Source: Spirosoma agri (lineage in GTDB: Bacteria > Bacteroidota > Bacteroidia > Cytophagales > Spirosomataceae). Taken from it: a stretch of 64,000 bases of DNA. Position 1 is the first letter of the stretch. Each line of letters begins with the position of its first letter. The stretch covers positions 3,534,001 through 3,598,000 of the forward strand of contig NZ_JAAGNZ010000001.1 in assembly GCF_010747415.1 (NCBI RefSeq). The letters run 5' to 3'. This document shows, piece after piece, positions 52,887-62,124 of the stretch. The notes below the pieces were generated by a model. That model saw nothing but the letters and a program-made list of their open reading frames with translations. It did not search any database and had not been told where the DNA came from. The translations under genes were made by a program, and so were the position numbers.

Positions 52887-53339
52887 TCAAATAAGAAGGG
52901 TATTGATCAGAGTAAGGATGTCCCGTCCCGAGCGTGATGGGGACGAATCGATAACGTTGACCGCTACCGATGTACTTTTGTTGAAGATCCAGTCAACCAG
53001 CCATGTCAGCACCACCGTCACACCGGCTAACACAGACTCGGTTAGTGTCTTGACGAATTTGGCAACTAGCTGATTCAGTGATGAGGTTACGTCTACATTC
53101 TCATAACGCTGATCGTCCTGGCAGCAATCCGTTTTTTTCAACACCGTCTGATCCGATGGCATCGTTTGTTGTTGATCGGCACAACCCGTTTGCGCTTTGG
53201 CATCGCTGAAAACGACAACCATCGTTTTCTTTTTACCACGCATCTGGCACGAATGCTCCACCAGCCCAAAGCCCGTACTGCTCAGCAGTATGACACAGGC
53301 CATCAGTAGGTTTAGGAACTGGAACAGAGTGCGTTTCAT
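52887..53339 (-). CDS. HYC_CC_PP family protein
   Basis: A 150-residue secreted or membrane protein that I assign to the HYC_CC_PP family. It has a signal peptide (MKRTLFQFLNLLMACVILL), the EHSC motif near residue 29 (the HYC block), TDCCQDD (the CC block) and a degenerate PP block that ends GRDILTLINTLLI. In Bacteroidota the family often precedes TonB receptors and copper genes. The function is unknown. Pairs of Cys could bind metal. It is the first gene of the copper operon. Confidence 0.8.
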   Translation of the reverse strand: MKRTLFQFLNLLMACVILLSSTGFGLVEHSCQMRGKKKTMVVVFSDAKAQTGCADQQQTMPSDQTVLKKTDCCQDDQRYENVDVTSSLNQLVAKFVKTLTESVLAGVTVVLTWLVDWIFNKSTSVAVNVIDSSPSRSGRDILTLINTLLI

Positions 53340-53346
53340 ATGGGGT

Positions 53347-53378
53347 CAAAAGTAAAACCGGTTACGTGAAAAAGCAAA
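53347..53378 (-). promoter_or_regulatory. strong Bacteroidota promoter match of the copper operon
   Basis: On the minus strand: TTTG at 53378-53375, a 20-nt spacer, then TACTTTTG at 53354-53347, a full match to TAnnTTTG. The -7 element ends 7 nt before the ATG of the HYC_CC_PP gene, so transcription would begin at or next to the start codon, suggesting a leaderless mRNA. Confidence 0.55.
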
Positions 53379-53466
53379 CGCCCCTTATAAAACTCTAACA
53401 TTATGTAAGTCTGTCGCTCAATTTTGTAAGTGGTAAATTCGTTAGCGGTCGAATGGACATCCATAA

Positions 53467-53499
53467 TTTATGAAATATCTTTCTGTAATCGTATTTTTG
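53467..53499 (+). promoter_or_regulatory. possible promoter of the FG-GAP gene
   Basis: TTTA at 53467-53470, a 21-nt spacer and TATTTTTG at 53492-53499 (full match to TAnnTTTG), 35 nt before the GTG start. Confidence 0.4.
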
Positions 53500-53534
53500 T
53501 TTTTGCCTAATCACGTAATTGTCCGTAGCTCATT

Positions 53535-56500
53535 GTGAGAACCCTTTCTCTTTTTTTTGTGGCTAGCCTGGCGTTTTTATTAACGGCCTGTGATAAACCG
53601 CTCTTTTCTCTTCTGCCCGCCAGCGATACGGGCATTACGTTTTCCAACCGCATCACGGAAAACGATACAATGAATATCATTGATTTTGAATACGTCTACA
53701 ACGGGGGTGGTACCGCCATCGGCGACTTCAACAACGACGGTTTGTCCGACATCTTTTTTACGGGCAATCAGGTATCAAACCGGCTATACATTAATAAAGG
53801 CGATTTTAAATTTGACGATATCACCCAGAAGGCGGGCGTTACCGGCAATGGGAAATGGTGCTCGGGCGTCGCGCTAGTCGATATTAACAATGATGGCTGG
53901 ATGGATATCTACGTGGGGGCAACGGTCAGTAAGGTGGCCGCCAAACGCGAGAATATGCTCTTCGTCAATCAGGGCGCAAAGCCTGGGGAGACGCCCGTAT
54001 TTCGCGAAATGGCGAAAGAATACGGCATTGCCGATGATGGTCATACTACCAACGCGGCCTTCTTCGATTACGACAACGACGGCGACCTCGACCTGTACGT
54101 GCTGACGAATACTATCGAGGAAAACCCCAACGCTTACCGCGATCGGATTCTGGATGGCTCCTCGCCCACCACCGACCGACTCTACCGCAACGACCCGAAC
54201 CCGACCTTAGGGCACCCCGTGTTCACGAACGTGTCGAAACAGGAAGGTATTCTGAGTGAAGGCTACGGTCTTGGACTCAATATCACGGACATCAACCGGG
54301 ATGGCTGGAAAGATGTGTACGTGACCAACGATTACCTGAGCGACGATTTGCTGTACATCAATAATCATGACGGCAACAACCGCCACACCGGATTTACCGA
54401 TCAGGCACCCCAGTATTTCAAGCACACCAGCGGTGCGGCAATGGGAAATGACGTGGCCGATATTAACAACGATGGCCTGGCCGATATTGTCGCAGTTGAC
54501 ATGCTTCCCCGCGACAACGCCCGCAAGAAAATGCTCATGGGAGCCAACAATTACCAGACCTATCTCAACAACGAGCAGTTCAAACATACCTATCAATATA
54601 CGCGCAACACGCTGCAACTGAATCAGGGACTCGCACCCACCCCAACAGGGAAGCATCCTGTTTTTAGCGAGATCGGTCTTTTCAGTGATGTGGCCGAAAC
54701 CGACTGGAGTTGGGCACCTACCCTTATGGACTTCGACCACGACGGCTACCGGGACCTGCTGATCACCAATGGTTTTCCGAAGGACGTAACGGACCGCGAT
54801 TTTGGCTCCTTCAGAGCGGAAAGCGAACGGATTGCCGAAAAATCGTTTATGCTGGCCCAGATTCCGGTTATCAAGATCAGCAATTATGCCTTTCGGAATA
54901 AGGGTGATCTGACGTTTGAGGATGTCACGGAAAAATGGGGACTTAAGTTACCCTCCTTCTCGAACGGCGCGGCCTACGGCGACTTGGACAACGATGGCGA
55001 CGTTGATTATGTAGTCAACAACATCAATGATTCGGCCTTTGTCTATCGCAATAATCTGGTTGAAAGCAAGATCGATAAGGCCAACTACCTGCGTATAAAG
55101 TTTGCGGGTGAAGCCCAGAATCGGATGGGTCTGGGTGCCATTGTCGAACTTCATTACGGCAATGGTCAAGCTGGCGGCACCAAGCAGCAGGTTTATGAAC
55201 ACAGCCCTTACCGTGGCTATCTGTCTACGGTAGAGCCGATTGCACATTTCGGGTTGGGTGACGTTTCGACCATCGATGAGGTACGTATTATCTGGCCGGG
55301 TCTGAACGGCAGTCCGCAAAAACAGCAGACCTTACGGAATGTAAAGACCAATCAGGTGCTGGCCGTCGATGTACGTAATGCGCACGAACCGGTTCCGCTA
55401 ACTCCGCAGCCAAAGAGTCTGTTCACGGAAGTCACCGATTCACTGAACATTACGTATCAGCACGTCGAGCCGGAACACATTGACTTTAACGTTCAGAAAC
55501 TGTTACCCCACAAACTCTCGCAGTTTGCGCCTGCCGTGTCGGCGGGTGATGTCAATGGGGATGGGTTGGACGATCTGTTCATTGGTGGTTCACGAATGAA
55601 TAAGGGGCATTTTCTGATCCAGACGGCTGCGGGCTCGTTCGTCGAAAACGATCTGCTTCCCGGAGCCGCCATCTCCGTAGCGGCTGGCGGCAATGCGAAA
55701 GACAAGCAGGAAGAGGACATGGGAACGCTTCTCTTCGATGCCGATGGGGACGGTGATCTGGACCTGTACATTGCCAGTGGAGGTATCGAAGGCAATGCCA
55801 ACACGCCAACCTTCCAGGACAGACTCTACCTGAATAATGGCAAAGGTGTTTTCACGCTTGACCAGCAGGCACTGCCAGCCTGCACAGTCAGTAAGTCCTG
55901 CGTGAAGGCCATCGATTTCGACCGGGATGGCGATTTGGATCTGTTCGTTGGCGGACGAGTTGAGCCGGACCATTACCCCAAACCGGTGTCAAGTTTTGTG
56001 TTCCGTAATGATTCCAAACCGGGTCAGGCGAAGTTTACGGACGTAACGAAAGCCGTTGCCCCCGCTTTGCAGGACCTGGGTCTGGTCTGCGACGCCCTCT
56101 GGACCGACTACGATAACGACGGATGGCCCGATCTGATGCTGGCCGGTGAGTTTATGCCGCTAACTATTCTCCGAAATCAGCAGGGGAAACTTCAGCCTGT
56201 AGACAATAAGCTCGGCAACCAAAAAGGCTGGTGGAACTCGCTGGTTGCCGGTGACTTCGACCGCGATGGTGATATGGACTACATCGCTGGTAACCTCGGC
56301 CAGAACGCCCGGATGCGAGCCAGCGACAAGGAACCCGTGCGTATCTATGCCGGAGACTTCGACAACAATGGCTTTTACGACGCGATTCCCACGATTTTTA
56401 TAACCGATGAGAAGGGCATAAACCGGGAGTTTACCTTCCACGGCCGCGATGACCTCATTAAACAGATGATTGCCATGCGGAAACGCTTTCCGCTTTACAA

Positions 56501-57167
56501 AGATTTTACGCAGGCCAGTATCGATAAATTGCTGACGCCCGAAGAGCGCGAAAAAGCGCTGGTTCTGGAAGCCAACTACCTGCAATCGGCCTATATCGAA
56601 AACAAAGGTAATGGCGCGTTTGCGATACATCCACTGCCAACCCCGGCCCAGATGGGACCGATTTTCGGTATGGTAGCCGACGACGTTGACCATGATGGCA
56701 ATCTGGATGTGATGTTGGTCGGTAACGATTACAGTGGCGAAGTGATGATGGGGCGGTACGATGCCCTGAATGGGATGTGGCTTCGCGGCAATGGCAAGGG
56801 GGAGTTTGCTCCTCAGTCCATAGCAACCAGTGGATTTTATGTACCCGGTAATGCCAAAGGATTGGCTCAACTGACCACGGCCAACGGTCACGAACTGCTG
56901 GTGGCTACCCAAAACCGGGGCCGGCTGTGTGTCTTCCGTAACTCCAAATCGGTCCCGTCGGTGCGCCTGCGGCCAACGGATGCCTCGGCCTTGCTGACCT
57001 TCGCCGATGGCAAAAAACAGAAGGTCGAGTTTAGCTATGGCAACTCGTTCCTGTCGCAATCAGCCCGAACCTTATCGATTGACCCACAGGTAAAATCTGT
57101 GGAGATCACCGATTCGCGGGGACGCAAACGACAGGAACTCGATCAGGTAAAGCTGGTCGTCCGGTAA
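53535..57167 (+). CDS. FG-GAP/VCBS repeat and ASPIC/UnbV lipoprotein (CRTAC1-like)
   Basis: A 1210-residue lipoprotein. The lipobox LLTAC is at about residues 16-20 after a short signal. At least fourteen Ca2+-binding loops of the type DxDxDGxxD (DINNDGWMD, DADGDGDLD, DFDRDGDLD) form two seven-bladed-propeller-like halves. An ASPIC/UnbV domain (about residues 500-600; YGNGQAGGTKQQVYEHSPYRGYLS region) separates them. The start is a GTG. An in-frame stop three codons upstream excludes a longer reading. In the Bacteroidota such proteins sit at the cell surface near carbohydrate-uptake systems, but none adjoins here. Function is unknown. Confidence 0.87.
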   Translation: MRTLSLFFVASLAFLLTACDKPLFSLLPASDTGITFSNRITENDTMNIIDFEYVYNGGGTAIGDFNNDGLSDIFFTGNQVSNRLYINKGDFKFDDITQKAGVTGNGKWCSGVALVDINNDGWMDIYVGATVSKVAAKRENMLFVNQGAKPGETPVFREMAKEYGIADDGHTTNAAFFDYDNDGDLDLYVLTNTIEENPNAYRDRILDGSSPTTDRLYRNDPNPTLGHPVFTNVSKQEGILSEGYGLGLNITDINRDGWKDVYVTNDYLSDDLLYINNHDGNNRHTGFTDQAPQYFKHTSGAAMGNDVADINNDGLADIVAVDMLPRDNARKKMLMGANNYQTYLNNEQFKHTYQYTRNTLQLNQGLAPTPTGKHPVFSEIGLFSDVAETDWSWAPTLMDFDHDGYRDLLITNGFPKDVTDRDFGSFRAESERIAEKSFMLAQIPVIKISNYAFRNKGDLTFEDVTEKWGLKLPSFSNGAAYGDLDNDGDVDYVVNNINDSAFVYRNNLVESKIDKANYLRIKFAGEAQNRMGLGAIVELHYGNGQAGGTKQQVYEHSPYRGYLSTVEPIAHFGLGDVSTIDEVRIIWPGLNGSPQKQQTLRNVKTNQVLAVDVRNAHEPVPLTPQPKSLFTEVTDSLNITYQHVEPEHIDFNVQKLLPHKLSQFAPAVSAGDVNGDGLDDLFIGGSRMNKGHFLIQTAAGSFVENDLLPGAAISVAAGGNAKDKQEEDMGTLLFDADGDGDLDLYIASGGIEGNANTPTFQDRLYLNNGKGVFTLDQQALPACTVSKSCVKAIDFDRDGDLDLFVGGRVEPDHYPKPVSSFVFRNDSKPGQAKFTDVTKAVAPALQDLGLVCDALWTDYDNDGWPDLMLAGEFMPLTILRNQQGKLQPVDNKLGNQKGWWNSLVAGDFDRDGDMDYIAGNLGQNARMRASDKEPVRIYAGDFDNNGFYDAIPTIFITDEKGINREFTFHGRDDLIKQMIAMRKRFPLYKDFTQASIDKLLTPEEREKALVLEANYLQSAYIENKGNGAFAIHPLPTPAQMGPIFGMVADDVDHDGNLDVMLVGNDYSGEVMMGRYDALNGMWLRGNGKGEFAPQSIATSGFYVPGNAKGLAQLTTANGHELLVATQNRGRLCVFRNSKSVPSVRLRPTDASALLTFADGKKQKVEFSYGNSFLSQSARTLSIDPQVKSVEITDSRGRKRQELDQVKLVVR

Positions 57168-57168
57168 C

Positions 57169-57206
57169 GAAAAAGCGGGCTCTCATCGAATGAGGCCCGC
57201 TTTTTT
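57169..57206. terminator. bidirectional terminator after the FG-GAP gene
   Basis: AAAAGCGGGC (57171-57180) pairs with GCCCGCTTTT (57195-57204). Inner CTCAT/ATGAG extends the stem, and a T-run follows. It serves both FG-GAP and the convergent DUF4494 gene. Confidence 0.9.
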
Positions 57207-57229
57207 AATTCCGACGTTGATGTTTCGCC

Positions 57230-57739
57230 TTATTCGGCGGCTTCAACAACTTCGCTCAGAGGGCGTAGGTTGCGCTTCTCCTCTTCATTGTACGGGAAAA
57301 TCTCCAGGATCTTTGTTGTATTGACGTCCGTAATCTCGAACGGATCAAGGGCGGTTTTCAAACTAAGCTCAACGCGTTCGTAAGCCTGCTTGGGCGTTTC
57401 GGCATTGACCAGCATGACACTGGGCGTTTTTTTCTGTTTACCCGTTTTCTCGTCGTCGGTGATAAACATCGCTTTCACTTTGAACCACACGTCACCCCCA
57501 TCTTCGTGGTGAAACACATCCGCGAGTTTCATTCGGGAAATGTTCGTGATGTCAAAGTCGGGAGTATTGGCCGCAATCTCCTGATAGAGTCGGCCTTCGG
57601 CATCCGTGTAGCTAACGGCATCGACCAGATAGGCTTCCGTGACCGTTTTCTGTTTAATAAATTCTTCGTTCCGCGATCCCACATTTGAGTCGTCAATGGG
57701 TTGCTGATAACGGATTTTTCCGAGGAACCAGTTAGGCAT
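57230..57739 (-). CDS. DUF4494 family protein
   Basis: A 169-residue cytoplasmic protein recognised as DUF4494 from MPNWFLGKIRYQQPIDD, the TVTEAYLVDAVSYTDAEGRLY segment and FEITDVNTTKILEIFP. The family is confined to Bacteroidota and its function is not known. Composition is acidic, with no membrane segment. It stands alone, divergent from YceI. Confidence 0.9.
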   Translation of the reverse strand: MPNWFLGKIRYQQPIDDSNVGSRNEEFIKQKTVTEAYLVDAVSYTDAEGRLYQEIAANTPDFDITNISRMKLADVFHHEDGGDVWFKVKAMFITDDEKTGKQKKTPSVMLVNAETPKQAYERVELSLKTALDPFEITDVNTTKILEIFPYNEEEKRNLRPLSEVVEAAE

Positions 57740-58031
57740 TTTCTACTAAGTTGATATATAAATAGAACAAAAACCTGTGGGCAAAAGTGCCTAAAAATAC
57801 CCAGATACCACACAGGCGGGCATCAAATAAGCGAAGTTTTCTCGGCGTCTCCGGGTACGAAAGTAATCCGAATCGATGGAGTCTTCGTGCCGGATAACTA
57901 TACTTTAGAAACAAGCATCAGCTGTTCATGAAAAAAGCCGGGCCGACTGAAACATTTTTTTCAAATTAGATGTATATACATTAAATGCAACGACAAGCAT
58001 TAACGAAACGATAACATAAACACGAACAATC

Positions 58032-58580
58032 ATGGAAGCACAACCAACCACCGCCACAACCTGGGTTATTGATCCAATGCACTCTGAAGTGCAGTTCAAA
58101 GTAAAACACCTGATGGTATCAACCGTAACCGGCCAGTTCAGTGCCTATGAGGGTAAGCTGGAAATGGCTGGTGACGATTTTGAAGCCTCTACAATCACGT
58201 TCTCAGCCGACATCGATAGCATCAGCACCGGAAACGAGCAACGGGATGGTCACCTGAAATCAGCCGAGTTCTTCGATGCCGAGCAGTTCCCTACATTGAC
58301 CTTCACGTCAACCCAGTTCACAAAAACGGGTGATGACACGTATGATCTCACGGGTGATTTAACCTTGCATGGGGTTACCAAATCAGTAAAACTGAAAGCG
58401 GAATATGGTGGACAGATGCAGGATTTTTATGGTCAAACCAAAGCAGGTTTTGAAGTAACGGGCGTCATTAAGCGTAAAGAATTTGGCTTAACCTGGGATG
58501 GTGTGACCGAAGCGGGTGGCGTGGTGGTTAGTGATGACGTGCGATTAGTTATGAATATTCAGGTGACGAAACAGGCGTAG
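58032..58580 (+). CDS. YceI family protein
   Basis: A 182-residue lipocalin-like beta-barrel of the YceI family, which binds polyisoprenoids or long-chain amphiphiles. Family marks: WVIDPMHSEVQFKVKHLM at the N-terminus, HLKSAEFFDAEQFPTLTFTST in the middle, LTLHGVTKSVKL, and EFGLTWDG near the end. There is no signal peptide, unlike E. coli YceI, so it is probably cytosolic, as many Bacteroidota copies are. Related proteins respond to osmotic or acid stress. It ends at a strong terminator. Confidence 0.92.
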   Translation: MEAQPTTATTWVIDPMHSEVQFKVKHLMVSTVTGQFSAYEGKLEMAGDDFEASTITFSADIDSISTGNEQRDGHLKSAEFFDAEQFPTLTFTSTQFTKTGDDTYDLTGDLTLHGVTKSVKLKAEYGGQMQDFYGQTKAGFEVTGVIKRKEFGLTWDGVTEAGGVVVSDDVRLVMNIQVTKQA

Positions 58581-58609
58581 TTTTTTAGACCGCCTTATAG
58601 ATAGATTGG

Positions 58610-58665
58610 GGTTCATCAGGAACTGGTTCGGTTAGAACGCAGGGCCTGGTGAACCCTTTTTTTTG
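58610..58665 (+). terminator. terminator of the YceI gene
   Basis: Stem 58610-58621 pairs with 58646-58657, with one mismatch and a 24-nt loop, followed by eight T residues. Confidence 0.8.
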
Positions 58666-58750
58666 TGATAAGCGTATCATTTTGTCGATTTCATCGATCT
58701 AAATAAGAAACTTAAATAAGCATTAAAGTTACATTTTATCATTTGCGTAT

Positions 58751-58758
58751 TAATTTTG
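58751..58758 (+). promoter_or_regulatory. -7-like element before the PorU2 gene
   Basis: TAATTTTG matches TAnnTTTG about 97 nt upstream of the start codon. No TTTG at the expected -33 spacing is visible, so support is partial. Confidence 0.25.
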
Positions 58759-58854
58759 AATCGACAAGCTCTGCGTCTATACAGCTATGTATTGGAGCAA
58801 CCTAGACGTGTAAATGCTATTGGCTATAGTATCGATAGGTTAGTCAGGATTTAA

Positions 58855-61800
58855 ATGCGTATGAAAAGAGAGTTACTGTTGGTCTGCTTGCTGGTGAATG
58901 CGCTGGCCTTGTCTGCTCAGAATCCGTTTGGTAATGAGTGGATCAGAGCGGACCAATCGTATCTGAAGTTTTCGATCAATAAGGCGGCAGTTTACCGGAT
59001 TAGTTACCAGGATATCAAAACAGCCGATGCGTCGTTTGTCAAAACGAACCCGACAAATTGGCAGCTATTTTTCAGAGGCCGGGAAATGGCCATCCGGGTG
59101 GTGGGGCAACAGGACAACGTTTTTAATGAGCCGGATTATGTTGAGTTCTACGGCGAAAGCAACGATGGCAGTCAGGACTCGTTACTCTACCGACCCCAGC
59201 AACGCCTACACCCCTACCAAACGCTCTTTTCCGACGAAGCTGCCTATTTTTTAACCAGTAGCCCCACGCAAGCCGGCAAACGGGTACCCGAATTGAACCA
59301 ATCGATACAGGGCCTTATTCCTGAACCCTTCCACATTGAAGAAACGGTTCAGGCATTTACCACCGACTACACGTTCAACAACCTGAAAGGACTGGAGCCG
59401 GTTCTGCAACACAGCTATTACGAACCAGGGGAAGGCTGGTCGGGCCCAATGCTCACTATCGATTCGGTGGGTATCGTTACGCTGAAACTAACAGGGCGGG
59501 TTTCTACAAACTGGCCGATCACGCTGGAAGGTATGGTTAACGGACGTGATTTCTCGAATCATAAAGTAGTGGTTCAGCAAGCGGCCTCGACGACAACGAC
59601 GCTGGCCACCTTGACTTTCCCTGGCTTCTCCAGCCAGACGTTTCAGTCAGCGATCAGCCCCGGTACGATCCAGAACGAGCAGATCAACCTGCGTTTCAAG
59701 CCCGAAAACTTCGGGTTCATCAACCATTTTTCCATCACCTACGTGAAGCTTTCTTACCCGCAAGCAACGGCGATGACGAACCAGTTAACAAAAGTATTCT
59801 ATTTGCCTGTTCGTCAACAACCAACGGCCTTGCTATCGGTAAAGGATGCGCCTTCGGGGTCGTTTGCCTACGATATCACAGACAAGATGAACTGTCGCTA
59901 CATAAGAGTTCAGACCAATGGCGGTCAAACGTCGCTGGCAGTTGCTACGGACGCGCAAAAACGAGCTGTTCTGGTGACAAATCAGGTAGAGAAACCGTTG
60001 GCAATTAGGGCTATTCGTTTTGCGAACACATTCTCAACATCGGCGGATTACCTGATCATCACCCATTCCTCGCTTAACCGGTCGGCAGCCACCTATGCCA
60101 ATTATCGGGCCTCCGCTCAGGGGGGCAGTTACAAGCCACTTGTTATTGACGCCGACTCCTTATACGATCAGTTCAATTACGGCGAAAAAAGTCCGCTTGC
60201 TCTCCGGCGTTTTGCTGATTTTATGCTCGCTACTGCCCCTGTCAAAAATCTCCTGTTGATCGGCAAAGCGTGCAGTTATCCCTATTTCGTAAAAACGGCT
60301 ACCGACGATCTGGTTCCAACCATTGGCTACCCCGGCTCTGACATTTTACTAACCGCTGGTCTGAACGGCTACCCGCGCAACACCCCTGCCATTCCTACCG
60401 GTCGCCTGAACGTAACGACCAACGAGCAGGTACTGGCTTATTTGAAAAAAGTTAAACAAACCGAAAACACTACACCCAATGGTCTGTGGCGCAAGCACAT
60501 ACTACACATCAGTGGCGGGAAAAGTAAAGAAGAAGCGCAGAGCCTACGCACGACATTAAGCACGTTAGGCAACGTATTCAGCAATGGTATTTTAGGCGGA
60601 CAAGTCAGTGCGTTTAGCAAAAGCAGTGCCTACGAAGAAGTCGAGCCCATCAACATTACGTCCTTGGTAAACGATGGGGTCAGTTTGCTTACCTTCTTCG
60701 GCCATGCCGGACCGGCCATAACGGATATGAACTTCGGGTTTGCTTCACCGCTGGAAAACGGCTACCGGAATACGTTCTATCCACTTATGCTTTTCAACGG
60801 CTGCGGAGTCGGTGAGATTTTTTCCCGATTCACCACCTTATCAACCGATTGGGTACTGGCACCAGATAAAGGGTCCGCGCTTGTTTTAGCCCACTCGTAT
60901 TTAAGTTACGAACAACCAACAACCCGCTATCTGACAAAACTTTATCAGAGCCTGTTTACCGATGCCACTACGCTTGGTATGCCTTTCGGGAAGTTTCAAC
61001 AGCAATTAAATAGAGCCCTCGAAAAAGAAGGAATCGATTCCTATGACGAATCCGTTTTACTGGAGATGGTTCTACAGGGTGATCCGGCCCTTAGCGTCTA
61101 TCCACTGCCCAATCCTGACTTTGCCATTGCGCAGAAAGGCATTTATATTCAATCGTCCGTTGCCGGTAGTTCGATCAAACATAGTGACTCGATTCGGGTC
61201 GTTATTCCAATGGCCAACTTAGGTAGATTCGTTGCTGGTCAGTCGGTCGGCTTGTCAATAACGAAGACAATGGCCAACAACACGACAAGAAGCACGGTGT
61301 ACTTTACCAGTTTTCGCTACCAGGACACGCTGTCCTATACGATTGCCAACGATCAATCACTGCGGTCGATTTCGGTGCAGATCGACCCGGCCAATCAACT
61401 GATTGAGTTAGACAAAACCAACAACAACGCCACGTTAGCCATCGACTGGGCACGGGCAGAAACCAGCAATAGTTACCCGGCCGATGCGCTACCAGACGTA
61501 GTTAGTCCAACCGTCAACGTGTTTATCAATGGAACAATCAAAGAAAATGAGGCTGTTGTCGATCTAACGCCTACCGTGTCAATCTACCTCACGGACGAAA
61601 ATCAATTAGCGGCCAAGGATACGAATGCGGTTGAACTTTACCTGAAAGCGTGCGAGACCTGCGCGCAACAAAAGCTGTCGGCCAAAAGCATCACGTTTGC
61701 TCAAGTATCAGCGAATCAGTTGCAGGCAATCACAACACTGTCTCTCAGCCCAGGCAGTAGGTATGAGCTTATTGTTATTGGGAACGATGTTGCCGGCAAT

Positions 61801-62124
61801 CGTACGCAGCCCCCCTACAAACTGGCGGTTAGAACGTTGGCAGATGATCAACCCATTACGTTGTCAACCTATCCGAATCCAGCCTCAACCTACGCAAAAT
61901 TTGAGCTGACCCTAAACGTACAGGCATTACCCACCGAGTCAAGATTACTTATTTACAATCAGAAAGGATCACGAGTTTATGATAATCCATTTCCTGTATC
62001 AACCGGCAAAAACTCGTTTTTGTGGCATGGAACAGCACCCGGCCTCTATCCGTATTCGTTGCAATTGACCTGGAAAGATGGACGAAGGCAAACTTATTCG
62101 GGCAAAATTCTTTGGCAGCCTTAA
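58855..62124 (+). CDS. porU2: type IX secretion system sortase-like PorU2 (C25 family)
   Basis: A 1089-residue exported protein of the PorU2 group. Signal peptide (about 1-22; ends ALSAQ), a beta-rich N-terminal half, then a gingipain-like C25 peptidase domain (about 400-760). The catalytic His617 is in FFGHAGP and Cys650 in NGCGVGE. The PIPTGRLN-type segment (AIPTGRLNVTTNEQ) and the VLQGDPALSVYP end of the domain fit. An Ig-like module and a T9SS-like C-terminal domain (about 1005-1089; STYPNPASTYAKFEL) follow. PorU attaches T9SS cargo to the surface by cleaving its C-terminal signal. PorU2 is less well characterised. ATG 58855 and 58861 are both possible. Confidence 0.85.
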   Translation: MRMKRELLLVCLLVNALALSAQNPFGNEWIRADQSYLKFSINKAAVYRISYQDIKTADASFVKTNPTNWQLFFRGREMAIRVVGQQDNVFNEPDYVEFYGESNDGSQDSLLYRPQQRLHPYQTLFSDEAAYFLTSSPTQAGKRVPELNQSIQGLIPEPFHIEETVQAFTTDYTFNNLKGLEPVLQHSYYEPGEGWSGPMLTIDSVGIVTLKLTGRVSTNWPITLEGMVNGRDFSNHKVVVQQAASTTTTLATLTFPGFSSQTFQSAISPGTIQNEQINLRFKPENFGFINHFSITYVKLSYPQATAMTNQLTKVFYLPVRQQPTALLSVKDAPSGSFAYDITDKMNCRYIRVQTNGGQTSLAVATDAQKRAVLVTNQVEKPLAIRAIRFANTFSTSADYLIITHSSLNRSAATYANYRASAQGGSYKPLVIDADSLYDQFNYGEKSPLALRRFADFMLATAPVKNLLLIGKACSYPYFVKTATDDLVPTIGYPGSDILLTAGLNGYPRNTPAIPTGRLNVTTNEQVLAYLKKVKQTENTTPNGLWRKHILHISGGKSKEEAQSLRTTLSTLGNVFSNGILGGQVSAFSKSSAYEEVEPINITSLVNDGVSLLTFFGHAGPAITDMNFGFASPLENGYRNTFYPLMLFNGCGVGEIFSRFTTLSTDWVLAPDKGSALVLAHSYLSYEQPTTRYLTKLYQSLFTDATTLGMPFGKFQQQLNRALEKEGIDSYDESVLLEMVLQGDPALSVYPLPNPDFAIAQKGIYIQSSVAGSSIKHSDSIRVVIPMANLGRFVAGQSVGLSITKTMANNTTRSTVYFTSFRYQDTLSYTIANDQSLRSISVQIDPANQLIELDKTNNNATLAIDWARAETSNSYPADALPDVVSPTVNVFINGTIKENEAVVDLTPTVSIYLTDENQLAAKDTNAVELYLKACETCAQQKLSAKSITFAQVSANQLQAITTLSLSPGSRYELIVIGNDVAGNRTQPPYKLAVRTLADDQPITLSTYPNPASTYAKFELTLNVQALPTESRLLIYNQKGSRVYDNPFPVSTGKNSFLWHGTAPGLYPYSLQLTWKDGRRQTYSGKILWQP

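Noticed and set aside
56160-57059. 299-codon minus-strand frame opposite the FG-GAP gene
   Set aside because: Antisense shadow of the DxDxDG repeats, with no start signal or family.
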